A stretch of DNA of 64,000 nt, taken from positions 1 through 64,000 of the forward strand of contig JAACJK010000170.1 of NCBI GenBank assembly GCA_013368325.1. The letters run 5' to 3'. Below the pieces are notes generated by a model. It saw only the letters and a program-made list of their open reading frames with translations, was not told the origin of the DNA and did no database searches. The translations under genes and the position numbers were made by a program. Source of the stretch: Ephemerocybe angulata. Its lineage: Eukaryota > Basidiomycota > Agaricomycetes > Agaricales > Psathyrellaceae. This document shows positions 1 through 9,851 of this stretch, piece after piece (within the stretch, counting starts at the first letter, position 1; the number at the start of each line of letters is the position of its first letter).

Positions 1-206
1 CCAATACCAACTGCCACCCCACCCTGTGCTTAGAACGACGACACGCCCGTTCGGCACAACGGGAAGGGAACTGCGCGAGACACCCGTCGTTCAAACAAAA
101 TGAACGCGAGGACGCCAGGGTCGAACGTGGACGCGATCGGAACCATTCGAGGTCGCCCCAACGCCAATCCTTTCGGAAAGAGCTCAGCAAGTTGTCCACT
201 TCCCCC

Positions 207-3200
207 GAGTGGGGTTTTCGGAAGGACGCAGGTGCGAGGCGTCTCCCCGCCTGTGTCGTCTGCCTGGGACGCCACGAACACAAGGTCAAGCACTGCAGGA
301 GCGAGCGAACATGGGACAAGGAACACACCTCCTTCGTCGTCCGGAACAATGGGAAGCTCTGACTCAGGGCATCTGGAGATCCAGTCTGCTTCGACTGGCA
401 GCTGGAGCGGGGTTGCAACAGCCGTGCGCACGACCATCGCCACATTTGCTCGGGCTGCGGTTCGACCTCTCATGGAGCTCAGACGTGCCCTCGAGGAGAG
501 AACTAGGAACCCGGCCTCCCTGTACCGAGTCGACGAAGTTGAGCGCCTCCTCCGATGTTCAGGTTTGGCAGGGCGGTATCCGTTGGTGGTGGATGGCCTG
601 TGTCATGGGTTTCGAGTGGGTTTTCCATCGGTTCCCGTCACACAGGTTCCTGAGAACAAGCCTTCGGTGGAGCAGTACCGAGCCGCCTTCGAAGCTGCGG
701 TTGCGAAGGAACTCGACAAGGGCAGGTACATTGGGCCAGCATCACGGGCGGACATGGAGATCGCTTTGGGGCACTTCCAGTGTTCTCCCCTCTCCATCAT
801 ACCTAAGGCGATGGTCGGGAAGTACCGCATTATCCAGAATTTTTCTTTCCCTCTCTCTCCGTCAGCTGCCTACCCTCTTCCCTCTATCAACTCTCACACC
901 GATGCTTCCACGTTCCCATGCACCTGGGGCACGTTTGCCTCTGTGGCATATCTGGTCTGGCATCTCCCGCCGGGTTCTCAGATGGCTGTACGCGATGTCA
1001 CCGAGGCATATAGGACTATTCCGTTGCATTGGTCGCAGTGGTCGGCGACGGTGGTGGGTCTTGGGAAATGCCTTTTCTGCGCCGACACCTTCGCTGCCTT
1101 TGGCGCTCGTCCCTCCGGTGGGGTTTTCGGAATGGTGGCGGATGCCTTTGTGGACCTCATGCGATGGCGTGGGATGGGACCTATCACGAAGTGGGCCGAT
1201 GACCACATTTTCTTCCATGTGCGCCAGCGTTATCTGGATCGTTTCAACGCTCTTCACGAACGTTGGAGGTTGGCGGTGGTCGGAAATGGTGGCGAGCGGA
1301 GGGGGAAGGGTCGGGTTTGGTTTCAGGGAGAGGTTTTGGTGGATGGTGAGCGGGCGGAGTTGTTTGAGGGTTGTGAGTTTCCCATGGGGGTGGTGGAGGA
1401 AGGACGAGCCGAGCAGGGTGCGGATGAGGTTGGTGGTTGGGGTTCCGAGGATGGGGTATTTCAAGGGCATTTGCGTATGGCTTTCGGGAGATCGACTTGT
1501 TCTCTCGGAGGTTGGGCATCAGGTGGGAGGAGTCGAAGGATCAGGCGTTCGCGCAGGTGGGCCAATACATTGGGCTGGTCTGGGATCTGCACCAAAGGAC
1601 AGTGGCGCTCTCAGCAGACAAGCGACAGAAGTACCGCGATGCCATCGTGGAATGGCGTAGCACGCCCAAGCACGCCCTCCACGAGGTCCAGCAGCTCTAC
1701 GGGCGCCTTCTCCACGCTGCCCTTGTGCTTCCAGCCGGACGCGCTCAACTCACCGGATTGGGGGCTATGCTCGGTGTTGCCAGTCAGCGTCCATTCGCTT
1801 TACGACATCCACCTGCAGCAGTTGCAGGCGACCTCGAGTGGTGGTACTCGGCCCTCAACGCACCCATCAGCAGGGACATTGGCAGGATGTTTCCCTCCGC
1901 TGTTGTCGAATGTCGTGCGTACTCCGATGCCAGCTCAGGTGTTGGCATCGGGATTGTTATTGGAGAACGCTGGCGGGCATGGCGCCTCCTTCCAGGATGG
2001 CGAACACTCGACGGGGAGAAGGACATCCAGTGGGCGGAGGCAGTCGGATTTGAGTTGCTCATCCTCGCCGTCCTGCGTTCCCATCCCCCTGGAACGCATC
2101 TTCGCCTCCACGGTGACAACCGGGGTGTCGTCGAGGGTTGGCAGAACTTTCGCAGCAGGAACAGCGCTGTCAACGCAGTCTTCAAGCGGATCCTGACGTC
2201 CTCGATGCGCACGGCTCGGCAGAGTGCATCCACTCACAATATGTTCCTAGTGCCGAGAACCCTGCTGACGCTCCTTCCCGTGGTATCCTCCCATCCCGAA
2301 ACCTCCTCCTCCCAGAATTCAACGTTCCCACCCAGCTCTCTCACTTCATCATTGATGCTACATGTCCACTCACCCCCGCCGAATGCCAGCACCATGCCAC
2401 AGGGTCCTTTTTGGATGATGAACGGCGGCGCAAACGTCCCTCTGGAGTCGATGACAACTTTGAACCCGGGCTCTTTGCTGACGACTTCGACTTCATACAT
2501 GAATTCGGCGGTATCTAGGCAGCGGGTGGAGAGGTCCAGGGCAATGGGTCGGTCAGTGGATAGTATCCTACGTCTGTTGTGTCTTGCTGAGCAGACACTT
2601 CGCATGTGGGTGCCTTTGCGGGCACAGTCCAGTTCCGCGCCGTCCTCAGCTGTGTTGGACGTCTTGTCGCAGGGTTGGTCGGTCTCGACATTGCGGACGT
2701 ATGGGACCGGGTTGCGGAATCTTCACAGATTTTGTGACTCGAGGGTGCCCCGGGTACCGGAGGGCCGAGGCTGATCATGCTCCTGTCACAGAGGCCGTCA
2801 TCCTCGACTTCATTGTGCATTGCGCTGGTCGATACTCGTCCTCTGCGGTGCACAACTACGTTTATGGTATCAAGGCGTGGCACACCTTGCACCGGCTGCC
2901 TTGGAGGATCCCTGAAACCGTTCTTACGCCAGCTTTCCGTGCAGCTAAACGCATGGCTCCCATTTGGGCGAAGCGCTCTCCCCGAGATCCGGTCACGGTT
3001 GACACCATGACAACAGTCCTTGCTCATCTGGATCTGAGCGTCTCACTCAATGCAGCGGTGTGGGCATGCATGACGACCACGTTCTGGTCCGTTTCGCATT
3101 TGGGAGAGTTCACGGTCAAGACACAAACGGCGTTCAGGGTGAAGGAGCATGTAAAGCGGTCGGATGTGCGGTTGGACGTGCCCCACGGTCGTGCACGGCA

Positions 3201-3648
3201 TCTGGTCACAACCTTTTGGTTGCCTTCCACGAAGACGAAGCCGGAAGGCGAGTCGACTCAATGGGCAGCTCAGGAAGGGCCGTGCGATGCCCGGGCGGCC
3301 CTACTCAACCACTTTGCAGTCAACAACCCCGCCATGAATGTGCACCTATTCTCGTGGCGTAACGACTCTGGGGATGTCCGGCCTCTGACATCGTCTGCCT
3401 TCCTGAAGAGGGTCAACGCCGCATTGGAGGACGTTGGAGAACCCCCGATTCAGGGTCACTGTCTAAGGATTGGTGGCGTGCTTGAGTGGTTGTTGCGGGG
3501 CCGATCGTTTGAAGTGGTGAAGGTTATGGGGTGGTGGTCGAGTGACGCCTTTCTGGTCTACATCCGGCGCCAAGCTGCCATCTTGGCTCCCTACATTCAG
3601 GCCTATCCAGTCTTGGGCCCTCTGGCCAGCCTCATCGATGCTTGCTAG
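207..3648 (+). pseudogene. Degenerate DIRS-like retroelement: zinc-finger Gag region, RT, RNase H and tyrosine recombinase
   Basis: A retroelement coding region read through several frames. From about 207 to 500 frame 3 encodes a Cys/His-rich region (C-x2-C-x3-H-x-H-x4-C near 252-300, then a second Cys/His cluster) broken by a TGA at 360-362. Frame 1 from about 520 to 1380 encodes a reverse transcriptase with active-site residues A-D-D (codons 1195-1203). Frame 3 from 1437 carries the end of RT and an RNase H core near 1925. RNase H continues in frame 2 from about 2200 to the stop at 2516-2518. A tyrosine recombinase starts in frame 3 near 2550 and finishes in frame 1 (to 3648), with the H-x-x-R motif at 3457-3468 and a late W...Y segment. 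Domain order RT-RNase H-YR fits the DIRS order; the exact clade is inferred. At least four frame changes and one stop make it non-functional. Confidence 0.8.
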
Positions 3649-3740
3649 CCACCACAATGGTGCGTGTTGTCGTCCTGTGTCTCCTACTACTGGGGTGTCC
3701 TACTTCGTTCACGCGTCGCTAGGGCGCCTAATACATGGGA

Positions 3741-3966
3741 GTGATCACTCATCCGTAGTCTTTTCCACAGACACGGGCGCCAATTTCGGGTCGCGGCCTA
3801 CGGCCCCACATACACATAGTATCCTTATTCACAAACGGACACTATGTTGTGCCAAACAAAAGATCTTAGGATCAATGTACTTACAAGCGTAGTACCTACA
3901 ATCTCATCCCCACTCCATGTTCGTGATACGAGCCCGGCGACCACAGAGCTCGGACAAGGAGTTAGA
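3741..3966 (+). repeat. Direct repeat copy 1, 3' of the DIRS-like element
   Basis: About 225 bp that recur almost unchanged at 4360-4582 (continuing at 5094-5099 after a later insertion). The copies differ at a few positions only: a C/T near 3778, one missing G, one C/T in the second half, and a 4-base ATGC gain in copy 2. Placed just downstream of the recombinase frame, the pair could be the two B segments of a split direct repeat (order A1-ORFs-B1-A2-B2) as in PAT/Ngaro-type DIRS elements. The matching A segment cannot be tested because it would lie before the window start. Confidence 0.8.
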
Positions 3967-4359
3967 TGGATGTTGCGGAGAATGAAATGAGCTTCAACGA
4001 TGTCTAACGGTGGACTGGCGCGTTGCGCCATCCAGCGCCCTGTCGATGCCCCTATCAGAGGCTGACTAAGCTTAGTCAGCCTCCTGGCGCACTCATTTGC
4101 ATGGTTCTCCTGTCGTAGACTCCATCCTATCATCATCTGTGTTTGGCACGATCTCTCGGGGCTCAGCAGCTCGGAGTCACCCCACTCCAACGGATGACTC
4201 AGCGAATTGGGCGGCAGTTTTCTTGCCTCCGCCCACCTCGACGATCATCCCTTGAGCGACTGCTCGCCTCGACGCTCGCTAGGACTCGTACTGAAAATTT
4301 TCCCGCCCGCCATCCCATTTTCTTTACTCGATGTTGGCGCGAGTGTTCCCACCCACCCA

Positions 4360-4582
4360 GTGATCACTCATCCGTAGTCTTTTCCACAGACACGGGTGCC
4401 AATTTCGGGTCGCGCCTACGGCCCCACATACACATAGTATCCTTATTCACAAACGGACACTATGTTGTGCCAAACAAAAGATCTTAGGATCAATGTACTT
4501 ACAAGCGTAGTACCTACAATCTCATCCCCACTCCACGTTCGTGATACGAGCCCATGCGGCGACCACAGAGCTCGGACAAGGA
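4360..4582 (+). repeat. Direct repeat copy 2, interrupted by a MITE
   Basis: Second copy of the repeat at 3741. Its last bases (GTTAGA) are separated from the rest and resume at 5094-5099, because a 503-bp element with its target duplication sits between. The 393 bp between the two copies (3967-4359) contain no recognisable coding region. Confidence 0.8.
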
Positions 4583-5085
4583 TAGTGCCTTACAGGCTCG
4601 GGCTCAAAGCCGCGAGCCGGGCCTAGCCGGGCCCTTACAGGCCAAGCCGAGCCGGGCCTTACTCGATTTGGCAGTAGGGCCGGGCTGGGCTCAAGGCCGG
4701 GCCCAGACCAAAAAGCCGGGGCTTAGGCCTTGAGTAGATGTAATATATTATATGACCTTATGGTGCAGTGGTTGTGACCGTGAAAATGTCTCTGTGAGGC
4801 TCTCGGTTCAATTCCTGACTGTTGCAAAGCATTATTTTGAACATAGAAAGTATTTCTGACCACCCCACTAATAGTACTATACATTCAATACAAAAAATTA
4901 CTGACCTTGACCGAAATTCATTAGAAAAAAATTGTATACAAAAGCCGTGGCCTAAGCCGTGAGCCAAGCCAGGCCCGACCAATTTGGGGGCTCAAGGCTT
5001 GGCCCAGGATTTCGGTGGGCCTTGGCCGCCCAAAGCCGGGCCTTAGCCGCGGCTTTTGGGCCGGGCCTGGGCCTGTAAGGCACTA
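4583..5085. mobile_element. hAT-type MITE, 503 bp, with 8-bp target duplication
   Basis: The ends are a 15-bp perfect terminal inverted repeat, TAGTGCCTTACAGGC at 4583-4597 and its complement at 5071-5085. The flanks carry an exact 8-bp duplication, GACAAGGA at 4575-4582 and 5086-5093. The empty site is preserved in repeat copy 1 at 3953-3960, which proves the insertion and its borders. An 8-bp duplication and TAGTG-type ends are typical of the hAT superfamily; there is no transposase, so it is non-autonomous. Both ends are GC-rich with many short GGCC/GGGCC-containing inverted segments, and the centre is AT-rich. Confidence 0.92.
4761..4815 (+). other. tRNA-like segment with Pol III A and B boxes inside the MITE
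   Basis: TGGTGCAGTGG at 4761-4771 matches an A box (TRGYNNARNNGG) and GGTTCAATTCC at 4805-4815 matches a B box (GGTTCRANNCC), at tRNA-like spacing. The arms do not fold into a full cloverleaf, so this is not called a tRNA gene. It more likely reflects a tRNA-derived (SINE-like) piece captured by the MITE. Confidence 0.5.
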
Positions 5086-5495
5086 GACAAGGAGTTAGAC
5101 TATTATAATACGAGTCTACGAGCGAAAGTAAATGAGCGAAAATAAACAGGCCGGGGGGAGACACGGTTGTGGAGACGAAGATAAATGGTTGGTGCAGTGA
5201 GGCTACCACGTCTGTTTCCCAACAGGATGACTGCGGCGAGTTCATCCTACAGTATTGGCTGAAAGACAGGCACCTTAGGTCATCGATCTCGCGAGGCTGC
5301 ACGCATCGCCAGTATCTGGGCCACTATAGCACTATGACCTGTAGAATTAACCTACCTTGAATGCTTTCTCCTCACCCCGCTCGACGTTCCATGTCTATCG
5401 CTCATCATCAGGCAATATCCAAGCCTCCCTCCGAGTGGCTAGTTGGAGAACGTAGTGGTAATACATCAGCATTCTCTTGCCCGCCTTCTACGTAT

Positions 5496-5534
5496 TGCTA
5501 ACGGCGCTGCAAGCAGCGCCAGTCCCCGACTCCA
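5496..5534 (-). repeat. Dispersed hairpin repeat, copy 1
   Basis: On the minus strand this reads GGAGTCGGGGACT followed by a 7-bp stem with a 4-nt loop (5503-5520) and then GTTAG. The same arrangement occurs at 8249-8288 and 18157-18195 on the plus strand. In this copy the inner stem pair is CTG/CAG, whereas the other two copies have CTC/GAG. Confidence 0.7.
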
Positions 5535-7323
5535 GTTCCTCTTTTGTACTGTCGGTAGCAAGGAAAGGGGGAGGATAGGTCTTGTCAATTGGCACGGCAC
5601 ATATCAGGTCTTTAAATACATCCGCCTCTGTCGTGTATTATATAGTCTACACCAGAGCTGGGGGGGGCGGCGTGCTAAGTTTTAACTTTTGGTCATACAC
5701 GGTCGAGTGAGCCTACTGTATTCTTCTCTGCACAATCGGAAAATCGTAAGTCTCTATCTTCCCAGGCCATACAAATGGACTCACGCATGGCTGGATAATG
5801 CACCCATTCCAGAGAATGCATCTAAGGGTTTGGCATGGGAAGACGCAAGTAGCTACTTGGCGTACGATCTCAGTCTATGTCGCCGATAACCTATAAAGAT
5901 GAGAGACTCCATACAAAACACTTTGGACACAGACAAGTATGCCGGGTTGTTGTTCAGCACGGAAAACGCCACAGTCGGGAGTGACAATTGAGGTGCGATG
6001 ATCAAACGGCGGCCCGATACTGGGGCCCGATACTGGTGGATGTGGGTAAAAAACAAATAAAGTAATTTAAATCGAAATTCCCAAAAGGGAAAGGGGGAGA
6101 GGAAGGAGGGGGAGGAGGGGAGACTTCTGTACCCTCTCAAAACTTGAGGTAAGCAAGCGACGGTGTCTTGCTTTGGTCTGGCTGCATGCCCACAGTGATG
6201 GCACACACCGTTTTGGGAATTTTGCTATCTTTTCCCTCCGTTTAGCCATTCCTGGTCTATCCCCGGTGCCAGGATGGCTTTTTTCTCTGGGATTTGCCCG
6301 TATTTGGTATCCGAGGCCCATTTGGTGCCCAGATACTCGGCAGCATTACCAGAGTGCTGTGCGGGGGCGCGCGTTTTACGTGCCCTCCAGTACCTACATA
6401 GCAGAGAACTGAATATAATCACTCTGGGATCCCCACAGGCCATTATCATACATGATAGTCCACTTTCTGTCCCCATAAGCTCAGCACAGCCATGGGTAGG
6501 AGACCCAGCAGATATCCTCCCCATTCCGCCACCCATTGTTCGATTTAAACTCTATAAACTTTCAGAAACATATATATAGACTATCTAATGACTTCCACAT
6601 AGTTAAGTTGGTAATCCCTGCAAAAGAGTAGCCAAGGTGCGAGGAACTGTGCTCGCCCTTTAAGCGTGAGAATAATTTCAAACTCAGTATCAGTATTTAC
6701 CACAACCATAGATAGCGAGCCCAAACGGCTCACCCAGCAGTGACTATAACGACCTTTACGGAAAATTGACAATGAAATCTCATACGGGTGCTTTGTCCAT
6801 TGTAGTATGCGTGCATAGCATCCTCATCCCATGTAAAATGTCATTATCAATGGTGAGTCCTTGTGGATGGCGAGGATAATGATGTGGGCACAGAGTGAAT
6901 TCAATAGCCAACAGTAAAAGCTCTCTGCACTGTGAAATAAATCAGGGTACATGGGGTAGTACACGGGGTCGTAGTACTCTGGGTATGCGTTAACGAAGTG
7001 GGGTTTCTCAAATGGTGGACAAGCTGTGATATCCAGAACACGCGGGACACGGCTCGGAACAATAATAGGCGCTGCATGATTCATAGTTATAGTTCACGAC
7101 TTGACGTCGGCAAGATATGTTTCGCTACACTGCGTGTACTCAAAGGCGGAGAGAGGGCTTGAGAAACAGGATGGGAGGAAGAGACAAGCTTCAGAAGCTT
7201 CGAAGCAACTTCGAAGAAGCGGCCCCAGGTTGGCCCAGGTAGGAAGGCTGTGCGAGACTTTGGGCCATACGTCATATTTCCCGCGCGTGCCATCGCCAAC
7301 TACAGAGAGAGGTTACGTTTCAT

Positions 7324-7402
7324 GCAGACAGAACCCTCCTCCCAGAGGAGTCGGGGATTCTATGTATCCCCGACTCCACGTAGTGGGGAGGGTTCTGTCT
7401 GC
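7324..7402. repeat. Nested perfect palindrome (79 bp)
   Basis: Outer arms of 16 nt at 7324-7339 and 7387-7402 (GCAGACAGAACCCTCC and its complement) are perfectly complementary. Inner arms of 11 nt at 7347-7357 and 7367-7377 (GGAGTCGGGGA and its complement) also pair, leaving a 9-nt loop. The inner arm shares the GGAGTCGGGGA core of the dispersed hairpin repeat. It could be a foldback element or a structured transposon end. Confidence 0.75.
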
Positions 7403-8248
7403 AGAAAACGTGCCTTCCCCTGTATTTTGAGATGGACAGCGTGGGAATGCGGAAGGAAGAAGGCGAGGGTTCGATCCCCGGCCATGTTGAGTCACCAACA
7501 AATTGCAGTAAATCGAAACTAAATAATTGGAAAAATGCCTGCTACCATAAGCTAGTGGGAATTAAGGCTTTTTTGGGTAACAATTCTCCCCTTGAGTCAG
7601 TTCCCCGTGTATAGGAGTCTGAGCAAATACCCGTAGGTGGCAGGACTTGCCGCTCATGGGCCTTCCCCTTCTGAAAGAGGGTTCTGTCGCCAAGAACGTA
7701 AATACTGGGACGCCGGGGCGATTCAGGGCACCGTTTTCACCTTTAAGGTGTGTATGACTTACTACGTTCGCGTTGCGACTGGTACACCAGATATACTCCC
7801 GGTAGCTAAGTATATTAAATTACTGTTACATCTCGAGCACATACGGCGGGTTTCAACAGGCATCCAGGGCCAGATGTCATCGTTCCGACGTTGCGAGTGG
7901 ACATACGTACATATCAAATTGAGCAACATTGAATTCGAGTTTCCTCATGCCTTATACAGAGCTCACCCTTATTCATGTCTCAATTGGTCGGTACGATGAA
8001 TTGTATTATTTGAATCCAATCAAACGAGGTATGATTACTATAATACACGGGCAAGCTCGCTCTTACACACTCATACTAATGGCACAGTGGCTATCCTACA
8101 TGGAGGTCTGATCATGACTACCAGCACCTTGGGTCAAGGCATTTGCACTTTTCCGACCACCGAAGGCTTGGGAGAACGCCAAGGCCCTGATATTGATCAC
8201 GTTGTGCGTACAGAGGTGCTGGAATATACAGACTTCATGTATACCCCA

Positions 8249-8288
8249 CTCGGAGTCGGGGACTGGTGCTCGTAAGAGCGCCGTTAGG
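8249..8288 (+). repeat. Dispersed hairpin repeat, copy 2
   Basis: Carries the GGAGTCGGGGACT block, then a 7-bp stem (8265-8271 with 8276-8282, one G-T pair) closed by a 4-nt loop, then GTTAG. Similarity to the copy at 18157 continues a few bases beyond (GGAT), so the true repeat is longer than the hairpin. Confidence 0.7.
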
Positions 8289-9306
8289 ATTCGCTCTCGG
8301 TGCTCGATGCTGGAGGGTTGATCCAGTTGGGGTCGGCGATCGTGCTCATTTGTGTGCGACGGGGCGGTGGTGTTGGTGTTCGCCTTTCGTTTCATTTCGT
8401 TTCGCACCCGTGGAACCCGTGTTCGTTCCGTTTCCCTTCGCAGTACACTACCTTCTGTTGAATAATGCACGAAGCTGCCGTGTGGTAATTCAGCGACTCA
8501 GACGCTGTTTGGATTCTTGACTTCGCAGATTTGGGCGTCGCTTATTATGGCGTAAATGTAGCTATATCTTGGAGTATCTATGAGCTCCAAACACCCGTAT
8601 TCCTCTGAGATATCCCCCGTGTCACTGGACACTCGAGAAAGAATGATTGAAGGTTAGGCACCTGGACCGGCGCTTATGCTGAATGTTTTACGGTCTCCAC
8701 CCAATGGGAGCTGCCCGCCCTGTAAAACGAGCACAGCCATCGGGCTTGCCGAGATTTGTCATGATCGGCACCCGGTTGTTCGGCTCCCCCTCCTGTAATC
8801 TTATCTATTGCCTAATCTTATCAATTTAAACACGTGCTCTGATCGAATCGTTGCCCCTGGCCCTGAGCGGCTGCTCCGTTCAACCAACCGAGATTAATTA
8901 GTTCGTCGCGTCGACCAAGCATCGACGCGACGCGACTCGACCCTGAATTCAATTCAATTCGATGAATGGTGACTCGGGGTTCGGCTTTTTGGCTTTGTGC
9001 GGATTCCCTCGCTCTGCTCTGTGCTTTCCTCTCCACTCTCTTTCCTTTTTCTCTCTGAAGAGCTCTTAAATTTTAATGGCGCAGCACTGACCTGACTGAA
9101 GAGCTCTTAATGGCGCAGCAGACAATGCTTGGTGTGTTAATGCATCTTGTGTTCTGATGCGTCTGTGATGGGTGAGCTTCTTTCTTGGTTCTTTGTTCAT
9201 TACCGCTTTGTTCATTACTTACTCGTTGCTGCGGCAACCCTGCGCCCCACCCCTTCCTATATAACCATGGCCTCCTTCCTTGTTTTTGCTTCCTGTCGCA
9301 GTTCCA

Positions 9307-9641
9307 ATGGCCAGTCAAAGGTATCGCGTCCCCCCGGTTCTTGAAGCCACACCAGGCATCGTACACGGATTGGGGCGCGTGCCAATAATCTGCGCGCAGA
9401 ATCTGGATGCTGCGAAAACGGTGAGCTTTTTCATTAGCCTTTTTCCTTTCCGATTTTGTACGGTCACTCTGAAGGAGTGTAATTCCGTTGTGATCTTGTG
9501 CATTGCAGGGGTGTGTTGCAACGGTCACTCTGAAGGAGTGTAATTCCGTTGTGATCTTGTGCATTGCAGGGGTGTGTTGCAACGGGGCCCTTGGAGTCGC
9601 AATGTTCTGTGCGCTTTGCGCGTGAGGTAGCTCAAAGGTAG
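9307..9641 (+). CDS. Possible small two-exon gene or 5' gene fragment
   Basis: A TATA motif (TATATAA at 9258-9264) lies about 43 bp upstream of an ATG at 9307. The 38-codon exon ends at 9420 before a good donor (GTGAGC). A branch/acceptor region ends in GCATTGCAG at 9508 and again at 9569, because a 61-bp unit containing the acceptor is tandemly duplicated. Using the second acceptor, the frame continues to a TAG at 9639-9641, giving 61 residues. No family is recognised. It may be the start of a gene truncated by the Crypton region downstream. Confidence 0.3.
9461..9582 (+). repeat. 61-bp tandem duplication containing a splice-acceptor-like site
   Basis: Two perfect-looking copies (9461-9521 and 9522-9582) beginning CGGTCACTCTGAAGG and ending GGGGTGTGTTGCAA. 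Each copy includes the same GCATTGCAG acceptor-like sequence, so the 3' splice site of the candidate gene at 9307 is doubled. Confidence 0.85.
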
Positions 9642-9754
9642 CTGTGGTTCCACCGAGGCCCTATAGTGCAGTCCATGTGCTCCCCACGAGTGTGAGGTCA
9701 GTTCGCCCCCTTGCATGCATTTGTTGCGCGCGCTACTCTCTGCCGCTGCTTTGA

Positions 9755-9781
9755 GCATGCGTGTGTTGCGCACACGCATGC
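9755..9781. repeat. 11-bp perfect inverted repeat downstream of the Crypton gene
   Basis: GCATGCGTGTG at 9755-9765 and its exact complement at 9771-9781 with a 5-nt loop, about 70 bp past the Crypton stop codon on the minus strand. It could mark the 3' transcript end or an element boundary; neither is proven. Confidence 0.6.
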
Positions 9782-9851
9782 CATGGTCTCGTTCTCGGGC
9801 AGTTGCATGGACTATCATATGAGTATCTAAGTACAGTTTGTACGCGGCCTC

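Larger units (their letters stand above)
5100..9250. other. About 4 kb without a supported gene
   Basis: Only short open frames without recognisable domains, codon continuity or credible splice partners. It holds the separately listed palindrome and hairpin repeats, a purine-rich tract near 6075-6122, a B-box-like GGTTCGATCCCC near 7470, and a short duplicated motif around GAAGAGCTCTTAA at about 9057 and 9099. At 8673-8735 it holds a stretch resembling (in inverse orientation) the end of the element at 14481-15384. The minus-strand frame at 6824-7084 could be an isolated exon but nothing supports it. Confidence 0.6.

Noticed and set aside
100..2196. A single 698-codon plus-strand frame as one retroelement gene
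   Set aside because: Only codons from about 520 to 1380 match RT. The first 140 codons read the zinc-finger region in the wrong frame and the last 250 read RNase H in the wrong frame, so the long frame is partly accidental.
7440..7500. tRNA or SINE at GGTTCGATCCCC
   Set aside because: The T-arm has two mismatched pairs and no anticodon arm is visible.
5496..8288. Helitron called from the hairpin plus GTTAG
   Set aside because: Canonical Helitrons end in CTRR and insert before T. These copies do not, and no Rep/helicase is present in the window.
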